Position numbers and translations under genes: made by a program. DNA of 64,000 nucleotides from the NCBI GenBank assembly GCA_002316805.1, contig DCEF01000020.1, forward strand, positions 1 through 64,000, written 5' to 3'. The DNA comes from Ruminococcaceae bacterium UBA1036 (lineage in GTDB: Bacteria > Bacillota > Clostridia > Oscillospirales > Acutalibacteraceae). Below the pieces are notes generated by a model. It was not told where the DNA came from, searched no databases, and saw only the letters and a list, made by a program, of their open reading frames with translations. This document shows, piece by piece, positions 35,575-44,334 of the stretch (position 1 is its first letter; every line of letters begins with the position of its first letter).

Positions 35575-36356
35575 AAAATTATATCTGGATTGACCTGAAA
35601 ATTATGTTTCGCATTCCACTATCTGTATTTTTTTCTTTAATCTACCCGATCATTATGATGGTTATCATTCTGCTTTCGTATGGCAATATATCCATTGGCA
35701 ATGGATATTATTTGGTAGATAAATATTTTATGATCGCCATAGGAATGGGAATTCTGCCCCTGACAATGATTTCTTATCCGATGTGGATGAGCAGCAGCCT
35801 GGAAAATAACAGTCTCGAACGGTTGAATTTTTTTGGAATAAGAACCGGCAGAGTCCTCATTGGCGATATTGCCGCCCACATGATTCTGGCCGTTTTTTCC
35901 ATGGCTGTTGATATCCTCTTTGCACTGATTGTGTTTGGTTTACATCTTCCAGACTTCAGCCATTTTATAGTATTTCTGATTCAGTATATCCTGGCGGTAA
36001 TTACAGCTCTGATGCTGGGCGGCGTTTTTGCCCTTTTATTTCAGAATACGCAGATTCTGATGCCATTCGGGCTGGTTGTGATGTTTACGGCCTACATGTT
36101 CTGCGGTGTATTCATTACATTTGACCAAATGCCTGATGTATTCAAAAAAATTGCTTCTTATATTCCCATGAAATATGCAATGAATGATTTTTTTGATATC
36201 TGGACCAAAAAAATTTATTGGGATCGGACTTTTCTGATTCTATCGGTTATCTACATGGCTGTCCTCGCAGCTGTTTTAACGATTTTGCTGAAACGTAATG
36301 AGAAACTGAAGACAAAGAAAATTGTTAGAAACGGTGCTTCACAGAGCCCCGCTTAG
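35571..36356 (+). CDS. llsH-like: ABC-2 type permease of the modified-peptide cluster (SagH/LlsH-like)
   Basis: 261 residues with six predicted TM helices in the ABC-2 pattern (YPIIMMVIILLSYG; AVFSMAVDILFALIVFGL; LMPFGLVVMFTAYMFCGVFI) and a basic C terminus. It pairs with the preceding ATPase; ATGA overlap implies translational coupling. Streptolysin-type clusters often have two permeases (SagH, SagI) but listeriolysin-type ones have one, as here. Confidence 0.88.
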   Translation: MKNYIWIDLKIMFRIPLSVFFSLIYPIIMMVIILLSYGNISIGNGYYLVDKYFMIAIGMGILPLTMISYPMWMSSSLENNSLERLNFFGIRTGRVLIGDIAAHMILAVFSMAVDILFALIVFGLHLPDFSHFIVFLIQYILAVITALMLGGVFALLFQNTQILMPFGLVVMFTAYMFCGVFITFDQMPDVFKKIASYIPMKYAMNDFFDIWTKKIYWDRTFLILSVIYMAVLAAVLTILLKRNEKLKTKKIVRNGASQSPA

Positions 36357-36407
36357 GATTCCGGGATTTCATCAGAATCCAATTAATGAAAAAAAGGGGA
36401 ATTCTTT

Positions 36408-36716
36408 ATGAAACAACAGGTAAAAGACAATCAGCTGTTACGCATTGTTTTAGAAATCGTGGGCGGAATCATTATTTCAATTGTACTGTGTTGTATTTTG
36501 ATTTTTATCGGTTATTTCCACACACATTCCGCCGACCTGACGGCTTATACAGTTCGGTTTTTGGAATTCCCAATCTATGAGATTACGACAACGGACGGAA
36601 AAATGACTGGAACAGCATTAAACCAGAATATGTCGGTAATTGGTATTATCTCTTCCGTGATCTGCATTATTATTTTTGAGATAATTCATTTTGTCAAGAT
36701 AAAGAAGCAGCATTAA
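36408..36716 (+). CDS. Small two-TM protein at the LlsX position
   Basis: 102 residues with two hydrophobic helices (IVLEIVGGIIISIVLCCILIF segment and VIGIISSVICIIIFEIIHFV) separated by an extracytoplasmic-type loop of about 45 residues. AAAAAGGGGAATTC precedes the ATG. It sits between the permease and the SagB gene, the place of LlsX in listeriolysin S clusters. Sequence relation to LlsX could not be checked. An immunity or transport accessory role is possible. Confidence 0.75.
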   Translation: MKQQVKDNQLLRIVLEIVGGIIISIVLCCILIFIGYFHTHSADLTAYTVRFLEFPIYEITTTDGKMTGTALNQNMSVIGIISSVICIIIFEIIHFVKIKKQH

Positions 36717-36728
36717 GAGGCTTAAGCA

Positions 36729-37607
36729 ATGAACGCAGATTATAAAATCAAGGGATTATTTAATCAACATCTCAAAATCCATTTGGATGAAAACAATGTA
36801 AGCAACAATGACAATGCTCAGGTCTTCGGGCAAATACTGAATGGTAATTTTGACTCCCCTGCTTTCAGCTATCTGGAAAATCTCGGATTCATGCGGCTGC
36901 ATGAGGTAAAGAGCATTGGTATGTACAATGAGCTGAACCTTGCAACAAAAATCAATGAAAGAAGAGATCAGGAAGAGATACTGGATGAAAGCACAGTGGA
37001 ACTACCGAAGAAGATGGTGAAAGTCAATAAAAATATTCTGAGTGTTCTGCAGCAGCGCCACAGCAGCCGGGACTTTAATGAAATTCCTATGAGACAAGCT
37101 GATTTTTCGACGATTGTCAAATACAGTTTTGGTCTGTCCGGCAGGGTTATGAGTTATGACGGAGTGAAAGCATATTCACGTTTTTATGCGTCAGGCGGCG
37201 GTCTTTACCCCATCAATATCATCCTGCAGGTCAACAACGTGAGCGGTATTAAACCGGGGCTCTATCGATATCAGCCGTATTCACATACCCTATATCCATA
37301 TCAAAAGTGTCTTGATATCCGAAAATTCCTACAGTATGGGAGTTTCGATTTTGACGACTATTCTTTCATTGTACTGCTTGAGTATGACTTGAATAGGAAT
37401 TACTTGAAGTATGGTGAGTTGTCCTTATTGACAACCATGATTGAGGCAGGAAATATTTCTCATAACTTTGAACTCATGTGCACTGCAATGGATTACTCGG
37501 CTTGCCAGATCGCAGGGTTCAACAAGCATTACGCCGAGGAAGTCTTGGGGCTGGACGGGTTGAACAGCCATATCTTATTTACGGTAATATGTGGGAAAGA
37601 AAAATAA
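36729..37607 (+). CDS. sagB-like: SagB-type FMN-dependent azoline dehydrogenase
   Basis: 292 residues of the nitroreductase-like SagB/ThcOx family: RHSSRDF (FMN contact) near residue 112, YASGGGLYPINIIL, GLYRYQPYSHTLYPY and a C-terminal GLDGLNSHILFTVICG. It oxidises azolines formed by the cyclodehydratase to aromatic azoles. It starts 12 bases after the small membrane protein gene and precedes the SagC and SagD homologues. Confidence 0.93.
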   Translation: MNADYKIKGLFNQHLKIHLDENNVSNNDNAQVFGQILNGNFDSPAFSYLENLGFMRLHEVKSIGMYNELNLATKINERRDQEEILDESTVELPKKMVKVNKNILSVLQQRHSSRDFNEIPMRQADFSTIVKYSFGLSGRVMSYDGVKAYSRFYASGGGLYPINIILQVNNVSGIKPGLYRYQPYSHTLYPYQKCLDIRKFLQYGSFDFDDYSFIVLLEYDLNRNYLKYGELSLLTTMIEAGNISHNFELMCTAMDYSACQIAGFNKHYAEEVLGLDGLNSHILFTVICGKEK

Positions 37608-37643
37608 CATATCAAGGACAATGATTAAAAAGAAAGGCGAAAG

Positions 37644-38600
37644 ATGAACGATACTATGGTATTTCTACGTCCAAATGATTTGTCCATTATAGAAAACAGC
37701 CATGAATTTATCCTCCGAAAAGGCTTTTTGCATGTGAATGAAATCATCATTGATAAAGATGAAAGTTCAAAAAAGTTTGTCCGGGTATTCCAACAGTTTG
37801 AGAAAGATAAAAAAGTTTCTTTAAGCCGGGACGATGATGCCTACGATGATTTTCTGAAGTTGCTGAAATTCGGCTTACTTGGGATCCAGTGCGGGAACCG
37901 CTTTCTTGTAATCACCAACCAGAATTATAAAAAAACAATCCAGTCGCAGTGCCCGGATTCAACTGCGGTGTTTGCATTACCCGAAATTCTCAGTGAAAAT
38001 GAGCAGAAAATCCTGCGCGAAGGGAAAAATGCCCAGGCAATGGAAGAGATTAAGGAAAATGCAAAAAAGCAGTTGGAAGGTTATGACCATATCTATTATA
38101 TGGATGATTTCTGCAATATAACGGGCCTGCGTTCCGTAAACCGTCTGCTATTCAGTCTTGATATGGATAGCACCATCGGCTTTATTGATAACGACAATAT
38201 CTACCTGACGGGGATCAAGCCCGGTTATACCGGTTGTTATGAATGCCTTGAAAAGCACATTCTATCTAAGTTCCCCGGTACAATGTCCGACTATGAAAGC
38301 AAATACGACAGCTCGCTGACATCTGAAGCAAAAGGCGGAAATCTTTTGATCCTGCTGGGAATGATCCTCAGCGATATGACAAACATCATGAAATATGGTA
38401 GCAGTTCTCTGACAGGCAATGTTGTTCAGATGTACACCCCAAATTTCGAGTACTCATACAATGTGAATTTTAAAAATTCCGGCTGCCCAATCTGCTCCGG
38501 AATCAATCGGGTCCATTTTGAAGAACAAAATATCCGTTCTGTTAATATACTGAAGGAGATACTCAAAGATGATTCAGATAGAAAACACCAGACGGTATAA
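37644..38600 (+). CDS. sagC-like: TOMM cyclodehydratase partner protein, SagC/LlsY-like
   Basis: 318 residues. The N-terminal peptide-clamp (RRE-type) region covers about 1-90. The C-terminal part keeps the zinc tetrad of the ocin-ThiF-like fold, C198-x2-C201 and C281-x2-C284 (CYEC, CPIC). It is shorter than E1-like TOMM proteins with full ThiF domains, in line with SagC/LlsY. It binds the precursor leader and activates the YcaO protein. GAAAGGCG precedes the ATG. Its last 32 bases overlap sagD. Confidence 0.88.
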   Translation: MNDTMVFLRPNDLSIIENSHEFILRKGFLHVNEIIIDKDESSKKFVRVFQQFEKDKKVSLSRDDDAYDDFLKLLKFGLLGIQCGNRFLVITNQNYKKTIQSQCPDSTAVFALPEILSENEQKILREGKNAQAMEEIKENAKKQLEGYDHIYYMDDFCNITGLRSVNRLLFSLDMDSTIGFIDNDNIYLTGIKPGYTGCYECLEKHILSKFPGTMSDYESKYDSSLTSEAKGGNLLILLGMILSDMTNIMKYGSSSLTGNVVQMYTPNFEYSYNVNFKNSGCPICSGINRVHFEEQNIRSVNILKEILKDDSDRKHQTV

Positions 38601-39873
38601 TGAACTCAGAAGAAAACGCATTGGCGGGCAGGTAACTTCCATCTGGAAAGGAAATAATCTGTTTCTCGGCAGCCGTTCTTTTCCAGTCCTTGATTTCACC
38701 TATATTACTTCTGACTTCTCAGATTTCGAAAAGAACGTATTTGAGCAAAAGCAGAAAATGATCTACCATCTGAGCGGATATGGCATCACCTATAATGAGG
38801 CATTCGCCAGTTACATTGGTGAAAGTTCGGAAAGGTATACCTTTGCTTCATTCTACAATGTCTTAAAGAATTTTGTCATAAAAGATTCCTATTGGGGAAT
38901 GTGCCGGAAGTTTGGGGCGGATCAGGTATGCGACTTGAGGCTGATTAATTCTTATTTTGGCGAAAAAGACACAAAGAACTATGTAACAGCGGATGATGTG
39001 ATTCAGTGGGTAGAAATGAATTCTCTGTGCAGGATTGGTGAAAAAGTATATCTGCCCCTGCAGTTTATCGTTACGAATAACGGGGATATTTATAAGAACG
39101 AAAAGCCTTTTATGACATCCGCCGTTTCCACTGGTACGGCTTCACAGGAAGATGTTATAAAAAGCCTGGAAAATGCGATTATTGAATATCTGCAGATTGA
39201 TTCCTTCAATTTGTGGTGGTATGGCGGCGTAAAGGGAAAGCCGGTCGAATTGGACATGGTTTCTTTTTTATCAAAATATTTTCACGGTAGCATACAGGTG
39301 AAGGAATTTCTAGATGCGTTTCATGTCCAGTTTACTGATATTTCCTTTGATAAGGGAATCGATATTATTGTATGCGAGCTTTTTGCCAGGAAAGATTATT
39401 TGCCGCGTTATACAATCGGTGTTCAGGGCGGACGGAGTAAAGAAAAGGTTCTGTACCGCGGATTGATGGAGTGCCTAGCGGTTCTGGAGTACAATATGAA
39501 TCTGCCGTGGATGGATCAAAAACAGTACACTGCGGTCAAGCCCTATGAAACCAGGATTAACAACCTTGATAACAACGTCATACTTTACGCCAAGTATGGA
39601 AAACCGGCGATTGTAAAACACGACAAGGATATTTATGGGGCATGCCTACAACCGAAAGACTATGACGTTATCAGTGCAGTGAAGAGGATGAGCAGATATG
39701 CCGGCTGCCTTTGGATTACACTGCCGGAATTTGAACATATGAACTTAGAAGTATGCAGAATAAGCATCCCCGAGTTATTGCCGATGTGCCTGCCATCATT
39801 TCCTCCATACTACCATAAGAGATATGAGTTGACTGGAGGGATTCAAAATAATGTCCCGCATCCTTTGGCATAA
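38569..39873 (+). CDS. sagD-like: YcaO cyclodehydratase, SagD/LlsD-like
   Basis: 434 residues. ATP-binding YcaO elements are visible: GESSERY at 84-90 and the later YRGLMECLAVLEY helix with paired glutamates. The protein ends in VPHPLA, a proline-containing tail like that needed for catalysis in azoline-forming YcaO enzymes. It uses ATP to cyclise Cys and Ser of the precursor core. It overlaps sagC by 32 bases and the protease gene by 23 bases, so the three are probably coupled. Confidence 0.93.
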   Translation: MIQIENTRRYNELRRKRIGGQVTSIWKGNNLFLGSRSFPVLDFTYITSDFSDFEKNVFEQKQKMIYHLSGYGITYNEAFASYIGESSERYTFASFYNVLKNFVIKDSYWGMCRKFGADQVCDLRLINSYFGEKDTKNYVTADDVIQWVEMNSLCRIGEKVYLPLQFIVTNNGDIYKNEKPFMTSAVSTGTASQEDVIKSLENAIIEYLQIDSFNLWWYGGVKGKPVELDMVSFLSKYFHGSIQVKEFLDAFHVQFTDISFDKGIDIIVCELFARKDYLPRYTIGVQGGRSKEKVLYRGLMECLAVLEYNMNLPWMDQKQYTAVKPYETRINNLDNNVILYAKYGKPAIVKHDKDIYGACLQPKDYDVISAVKRMSRYAGCLWITLPEFEHMNLEVCRISIPELLPMCLPSFPPYYHKRYELTGGIQNNVPHPLA

Positions 39874-40456
39874 TGTAATTATAATTTTAACACTGTTTCC
39901 GGGTATTGTTATTCTTTTGATAAACAGGATCCCTTTTCTGAAACAGAAAAATGAAATGGACAAGTATGCTGTTTGTTTGGCAGCAGATGTCTTTATAAAT
40001 CTTTATATGAATGACAGAATGCTTGCTTTGCCTGTTCTCCTCTTGTTTCTCTGCCCTTGTATACTTTTTATTCTGGAATATTTGCTAAAAGATCGTGGGG
40101 AAAAAAAGATTGCAAAGCTTCTTTCTCTGCGAAAACAAATGAAAAAACCATTTTATGTCATGCTGGCATATCCGGTGTTTGAGGAATTTATTTATCGGTC
40201 ATTTGTTTATCAGATACTGGGAGATTCCGATGCTACCCTGTTGGCCTACCTGTTGCTGTCGTCAGGTGTATTTGTATTCGCTCATTTTTTTACGCAGCAT
40301 GTAAAAAGCCTGTATAAAATTCCGTTTGCAGTTCTTGAAGGCTTGATTTACTTCTATACAAAAAACATAGCTTTCTGCATTATTATCCATATGGCATTCA
40401 ATATGTTTGTGTATGCGTATAATGAAACAAAATACAGCCGGAATATGTATGGCTGA
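39851..40456 (+). CDS. llsP-like: CPBP-family intramembrane protease, SagE/LlsP-like
   Basis: 201 residues, about six TM helices. All three CPBP (Abi/Rce1) motifs are present: E111-E112-x3-R116, FVFAH145 and H180-x3-N184. In streptolysin and listeriolysin loci this protein is thought to remove the leader peptide or give immunity. It is the last gene of the cluster; its stop is followed within one base by IS66-family sequence, so an insertion has cut anything that lay downstream. Confidence 0.9.
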   Translation: MSRILWHNVIIILTLFPGIVILLINRIPFLKQKNEMDKYAVCLAADVFINLYMNDRMLALPVLLLFLCPCILFILEYLLKDRGEKKIAKLLSLRKQMKKPFYVMLAYPVFEEFIYRSFVYQILGDSDATLLAYLLLSSGVFVFAHFFTQHVKSLYKIPFAVLEGLIYFYTKNIAFCIIIHMAFNMFVYAYNETKYSRNMYG

Positions 40457-40706
40457 AGTGCCTGATTACCGACAAGGACGGGAAAATCCATCCGCTTGGC
40501 ACAAGCCCGGCCTCGCTTTGTTTTTTCAATAGCTCCGTATAGGCGGCTTCCCGCACTTTTTTCTGTCTGTAGTAATAAAGTGTGGCTTTGCTGATTCCCT
40601 TTCCTTCGCAGAACGCTCTTACGGTATGCCCGCCGGCTATTCGTTCTTTTAACTCTTCGTTCCAACCAGATAGCCGCAACTGCGTCATAATTTTTTGTGT
40701 ATCCAT
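40457..40706 (-). pseudogene. IS66-type tnpA fragment
   Basis: The frame from the ATG at 40706 encodes MDTQKIMTQLRLSGWNEELK..., then a helix-turn-helix (TVRAFCEGKGISKATLYYYRQK) typical of the IS66 accessory protein TnpA. It breaks off at about 40457, where the protease gene ends, so its 3' half is missing. Confidence 0.75.
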
Positions 40707-40762
40707 TCAATTCACTCCAACTTCGTCCAAAGCTCTTCATCGAATGCTTTAAACCCTTTTGA

Positions 40763-41318
40763 GTAAGCGTCAAACCTGATGGCATCTTGACAGCAGACAG
40801 CCGAAAAGGCCCCGGCGCTGCCTTTTACTCCGGATGGAATATTGGCGAACAGAAAATTCTTGCGTCCCATTACAAACGGCTTGATGCTGCGCTCCGCAAG
40901 GTCATTGCCGATTTCCAGCCGGCCATCATCCAGATAGCGGATTAGGCGTGGCCATTGTTCCAGAAAATAATGCAGCGCACGGCCGAGGGCAGACTTCGAC
41001 GCCGCATTTCCCGTTTTGGCCCATGCCAGGAAATCATTCAAGACCGGTTTTGCTTGACTCTGCCGTTGCTTCTTCCGCTCCTCTGGCGTCAGCTCCGCAA
41101 TTCTGTCTTCTATTTCGAAAAGTCTGCTGCAGTACATCAGCCCAATGCCAGCGGAAGATTTTTTCTGCTGGGACTTTGGCAGGGCTTTCACCGCCTCGTC
41201 GAATTTCCGCCGTGCATGAGCCAAACAGTCGACCAGCATAACATTTTCCAGCTTTCCATAGGCCTGATAACCGTCCGTATGCAAATATCCACGGAAGCCC
41301 TTTAGAAATGAAATTGGG
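40763..41318 (-). mobile_element. IS66-family element fragment (tnpC 3' part), copy 1
   Basis: The outer end GTAAGCGTCAAACC is at 40763, and the frame 40712-41326 on the minus strand encodes the C-terminal part of the IS66 DDE transposase (HTDGYQAYGKLENV, HARRKFDEAVKALP, GRLEIGNDLAERSIKPFVMG). The frame runs out through the IS end into neighbouring IS sequence. The other end is cut at about 41318, where an IS3 fragment begins. Confidence 0.85.
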
Positions 41319-41575
41319 ATGTCCATATGACAATGCTGCTATGGAAAATTTCTTTGGTACACTGAAAACGAAATGTCTGTACCGTACAAAGTTTTCCTGC
41401 CGTGCCGAAGTGGAACAAGCCGTAGCTGAATATGTGCAGTTTTACAACTATGAGCGCATCAACATGAAAAGCGGTCTCACTCCGTTCGAAATCCGGAGCA
41501 AGGCCGCCTGAATCCGAGCTATTCTACGACAGGGCTTTTATTCCTTTGTCTGTTCAACGGGGGAACAGTCCACTA
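41308..41575 (+). mobile_element. IS3-family transposase (OrfB) C-terminal fragment
   Basis: The frame 41308-41511 encodes the last 67 residues of an IS150-type OrfB (CPYDNAAMENFFGTLKTKCL, QFYNYERINMKSGLTPFEIR). It includes the final Glu-containing part of the DDE core. A GGGGGAACAGTCCAC-like end follows at about 41560-41575. The 5' part is lost at the junction with the IS66 fragment. Confidence 0.8.
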
Positions 41576-41674
41576 TCAAATTTGCGGTAGGCCTTTAACT
41601 ATTTATTCAGCATGAAATTTTCAAAGCAGAAATTAAATAAATGTAATTTATAAAAAAAGTATAATTGCAGCAAT

Positions 41675-41933
41675 TTAAATGTTCTCACTGCAAAATGTCT
41701 TCATTTTAATTGCATCATTTTTTTCACTGGGTCCTTCAAACTCAAAAGAAATTTTGTCATTTTGACTTACACCGAATCCCATTACGTTAAAAATGCTTTT
41801 CGCATCTACCGTTCTGCCGCAAGCAGAGACGCTAACTTTCGAACTGCAGCTCTGTGCATATTTTACAAGTATTCCAGCAGGGCGTGCATGTAGTCCTTCA
41901 GGAGATTTAATAATACAAGTAATTGTTTTGCAT
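41675..41933 (-). pseudogene. HPr-like phosphocarrier gene, start out of frame
   Basis: On the minus strand a frame with PEGLHARPAGILVKYAQSCS and VDAKSIFNVMGFGVSQNDKI encodes an HPr-like protein of about 85 residues with the phospho-His (His15 position) and the Ser46-like residue. The only suitable ATG (41931-41933) is one base out of frame: removing the C after ATG gives MKTITCIIKSPEGLH with His at 15. So it is either a one-base disruption or it uses a non-standard start. It follows the PTS EIIBC gene by about 50 bases as part of that operon. Confidence 0.7.
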
Positions 41934-41981
41934 GTAACCGTTTCTTTACAAATTTATTACTAAAATTATGTTTATTCAGAT

Positions 41982-43424
41982 TTAAGCATTAACATTTGCT
42001 TTTCTTCTTTTCACATCTTTGGACAAAATCGTAAGCACACTGGCTATTAAAGTGCCAATAATTATACAAAGCAGGAAAAGTGCTAGGTTGTTAGTAGCAC
42101 CAAGGAAGCCAACAATAGGGCCACCGTGCGGGACTACGTCAGTAATTCCAAATACCATGCCAATTGCTGAAGCTATGCTACTGCCTATAATTATGCTTGG
42201 CATAACACGTTTGGGATCCGCGGCAGCAAAAGGAATAGCTCCTTCTGTAATTCCAATTAGCCCCATAAGAAGTGCTGGAATACCGGCAGCTCTTTCTTCT
42301 TCATTAAAACATTTTTTCTTCATAAATGTAGCGAGCCCTACCGCTAAAGGCGGTACAGGTATAGCACATGCTACGGCACCCATGATTTGCGGTGTACCTG
42401 CCGTAATTGAGGCAGTACCAAACAGAAAAGCAACTTTGTTAATCGGGCCGCCCATATCAGCTGCTACCATGGCGCCTAAGAGCAGTCCAAGGGGTATACT
42501 TGTGGCAGGGTTTTTCGACAGTATGTTAAGTGCACTTTCAAGAGCAGTCATAAGCCATGAAATCGGTGCACCCAAAACAAGTATAAACGCTCCGGACACA
42601 ATTCCGGTTCCTAAAATCGGTATGACAAATATAGGCATTATAGGCCTGATATTTTTGGGGATTTTCCATGTGTTTATCCATTTTACAAGGTAACCAGCCA
42701 TATAGCCTACAAGAATAGCACCTAAAAAGCCTGTACCTGCACTGGTACCAAGGATAGTATTATCGTTTGCAACCATTGCAGATATCATTGCTGGTGCAAG
42801 TGCAGCCCTGCCTGAAATTGCAAAAGCTATGTATCCTGCCAGTATCGGTATCATAAGTTTAAACCCAATGCTGCCAATCGAGTTTACTTTACTCCAAAAG
42901 CCAGGAGTAACACCCATTCCTTTTGATGTAGGAACACCGCCACACGAAATAGAAAGAGCAATAAATAGCCCGCCTACTACAACAAACGGTATCATATAAG
43001 ATACACCGTTCATTAATTGTTTCATAGCGCTTTTGCCATAATTTTTATTATTTTTATATCCTTCCTTGTTTTTATCCATTTCAGGTTCATTCAGTTTTGA
43101 AGATTCATATATTTTTGTGTTGCTTTCAAGAGATTTCATCACGCCCTCCGTGTTTTGAAGGACTTTGCTGATTGGTAGTTCTACAACTTTTTTGCCATTA
43201 AACCTTTCCTTTCCTTCAATTGCGACATCGGCAGCTATTATGACATAATCGGCCTGCTTTATTTCTTCTTCTGTCAATTGATTTTCTATTCCCTGCGCGC
43301 CCTGCGTTTCAATTTTGACAGAATAATTTAAACCTTTGCCGACCTTTTCAAGCTTTTCTGCCGCTAAATATGTATGTGCTATACCTACCGGACATTTTGT
43401 AACCCCAACAACTTTCATTTTCAA
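41982..43424 (-). CDS. PTS fructose-family transporter, EIIBC
   Basis: 480 residues: EIIB (about 1-100, phospho-Cys in VTKCPVGIAHTYLAAEKL) and EIIC (about 130-470, LMNGVSYMIPFVVVGG to the C terminus). The sugar is unknown; the fructose/mannosylglycerate family is indicated. The start overlaps the EIIA gene by four bases. The operon is regulator, EIIA, EIIBC, HPr-like, separate from fruRKA and more AT-rich. Confidence 0.9.
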   Translation of the reverse strand: MKMKVVGVTKCPVGIAHTYLAAEKLEKVGKGLNYSVKIETQGAQGIENQLTEEEIKQADYVIIAADVAIEGKERFNGKKVVELPISKVLQNTEGVMKSLESNTKIYESSKLNEPEMDKNKEGYKNNKNYGKSAMKQLMNGVSYMIPFVVVGGLFIALSISCGGVPTSKGMGVTPGFWSKVNSIGSIGFKLMIPILAGYIAFAISGRAALAPAMISAMVANDNTILGTSAGTGFLGAILVGYMAGYLVKWINTWKIPKNIRPIMPIFVIPILGTGIVSGAFILVLGAPISWLMTALESALNILSKNPATSIPLGLLLGAMVAADMGGPINKVAFLFGTASITAGTPQIMGAVACAIPVPPLAVGLATFMKKKCFNEEERAAGIPALLMGLIGITEGAIPFAAADPKRVMPSIIIGSSIASAIGMVFGITDVVPHGGPIVGFLGATNNLALFLLCIIIGTLIASVLTILSKDVKRRKANVNA

Positions 43425-43897
43425 TTCTCCTCCATTTTTTTAATTATATAATTATAAAGTACATTTGGGTCTTCTTCATTTTTAAGCCTGTCTATAAATG
43501 AATCATCGGCAAGCTTGCGGGAAAAACTTGAGAGAACTTTAATATGTGTATTATTTTTATCTGTGGTAGGCATTACCAGCGCTATTGCTACCTCAACAGG
43601 CTTTCCATCTATTGAGTCCCATTCTACAGGCTCTGCAAATCGGGCAATTAAAATAAAGGGCGTCTGCAGTTTGTCAATTTTCGCATGGGGAATAGCCACT
43701 CCGCTTCCGAAACCAGTAGTTTCTATTTTTTCACGTTTTAAAAAAGCCTTATATAAGGCTCTGCTCTTTTGTCCGCTGTGTAATGCACACAGATCACTTG
43801 TTTTTTTAATAGCGTCCTCTTTTGTATTTTTTGCTGTTTGTACTCCAAAAATAATTGATTCAGGTTTTAACAGATCACTTATCATTTTTGCCTCCAA
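43421..43897 (-). CDS. PTS fructose-family EIIA
   Basis: 158 residues, mannitol/fructose-type EIIA with the phospho-His in GSGVAIPHAKIDKL. It passes phosphate from an HPr-type carrier to the EIIBC encoded next to it, and overlaps that gene by four bases. It is a separate protein, whereas FruA carries the domain fused. Confidence 0.9.
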   Translation of the reverse strand: MEAKMISDLLKPESIIFGVQTAKNTKEDAIKKTSDLCALHSGQKSRALYKAFLKREKIETTGFGSGVAIPHAKIDKLQTPFILIARFAEPVEWDSIDGKPVEVAIALVMPTTDKNNTHIKVLSSFSRKLADDSFIDRLKNEEDPNVLYNYIIKKMEEN

Positions 43898-43930
43898 ATT
43901 AATTAAGTATTTTAAACTTAGGTCAACTTT

Positions 43931-44329
43931 TTAATATAATCCATCATCTCCATTTGTCAATTTATTCATATAATCGGCAAATCCATCTCTGTCACAAATT
44001 TCTTTTGCTTTTGTATATTTAAGACAATTTTCATCGTCAATTAAAGTAGTAAGTACAGAATAAAATTTCATCATTTGAGATTTTGTACTAAATGTATCAT
44101 CTTGCTTTAAAGCAAGTAAAAACACAAGATCCACCCACTCATTTTCGTTCCAAATTATAGGCTTTTTCAAAAGGGCAACAGATATAATTGGCCGTATTAC
44201 AAATTTTGTTGATCCATGCGGTATAGCAACATGCTTGCCAATATTGGTGGAAGATCTGTTCTCCCTTTTTAATACTGAATTTAAAAAGCCCTTCAAAACA
44301 TACCCGCTTTTTTCAAGCTGCATACACAT
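43931..44329 (-). CDS. EIIA domain split from the PRD regulator
   Basis: About 132 residues, EIIA_2-type with phospho-His in GKHVAIPHGSTK. The first part of the domain (VDNSGQLEKKALLKD) is encoded before this frame, in the regulator gene and across the shift. In MtlR/ManR-type regulators this domain is the C terminus of one protein. It may be reached by ribosomal frameshifting, by reinitiation (AAGGATATG), or it may be a disrupted gene. Confidence 0.7.
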   Translation of the reverse strand: MCMQLEKSGYVLKGFLNSVLKRENRSSTNIGKHVAIPHGSTKFVIRPIISVALLKKPIIWNENEWVDLVFLLALKQDDTFSTKSQMMKFYSVLTTLIDDENCLKYTKAKEICDRDGFADYMNKLTNGDDGLY

Positions 44330-44334
44330 ATCCT

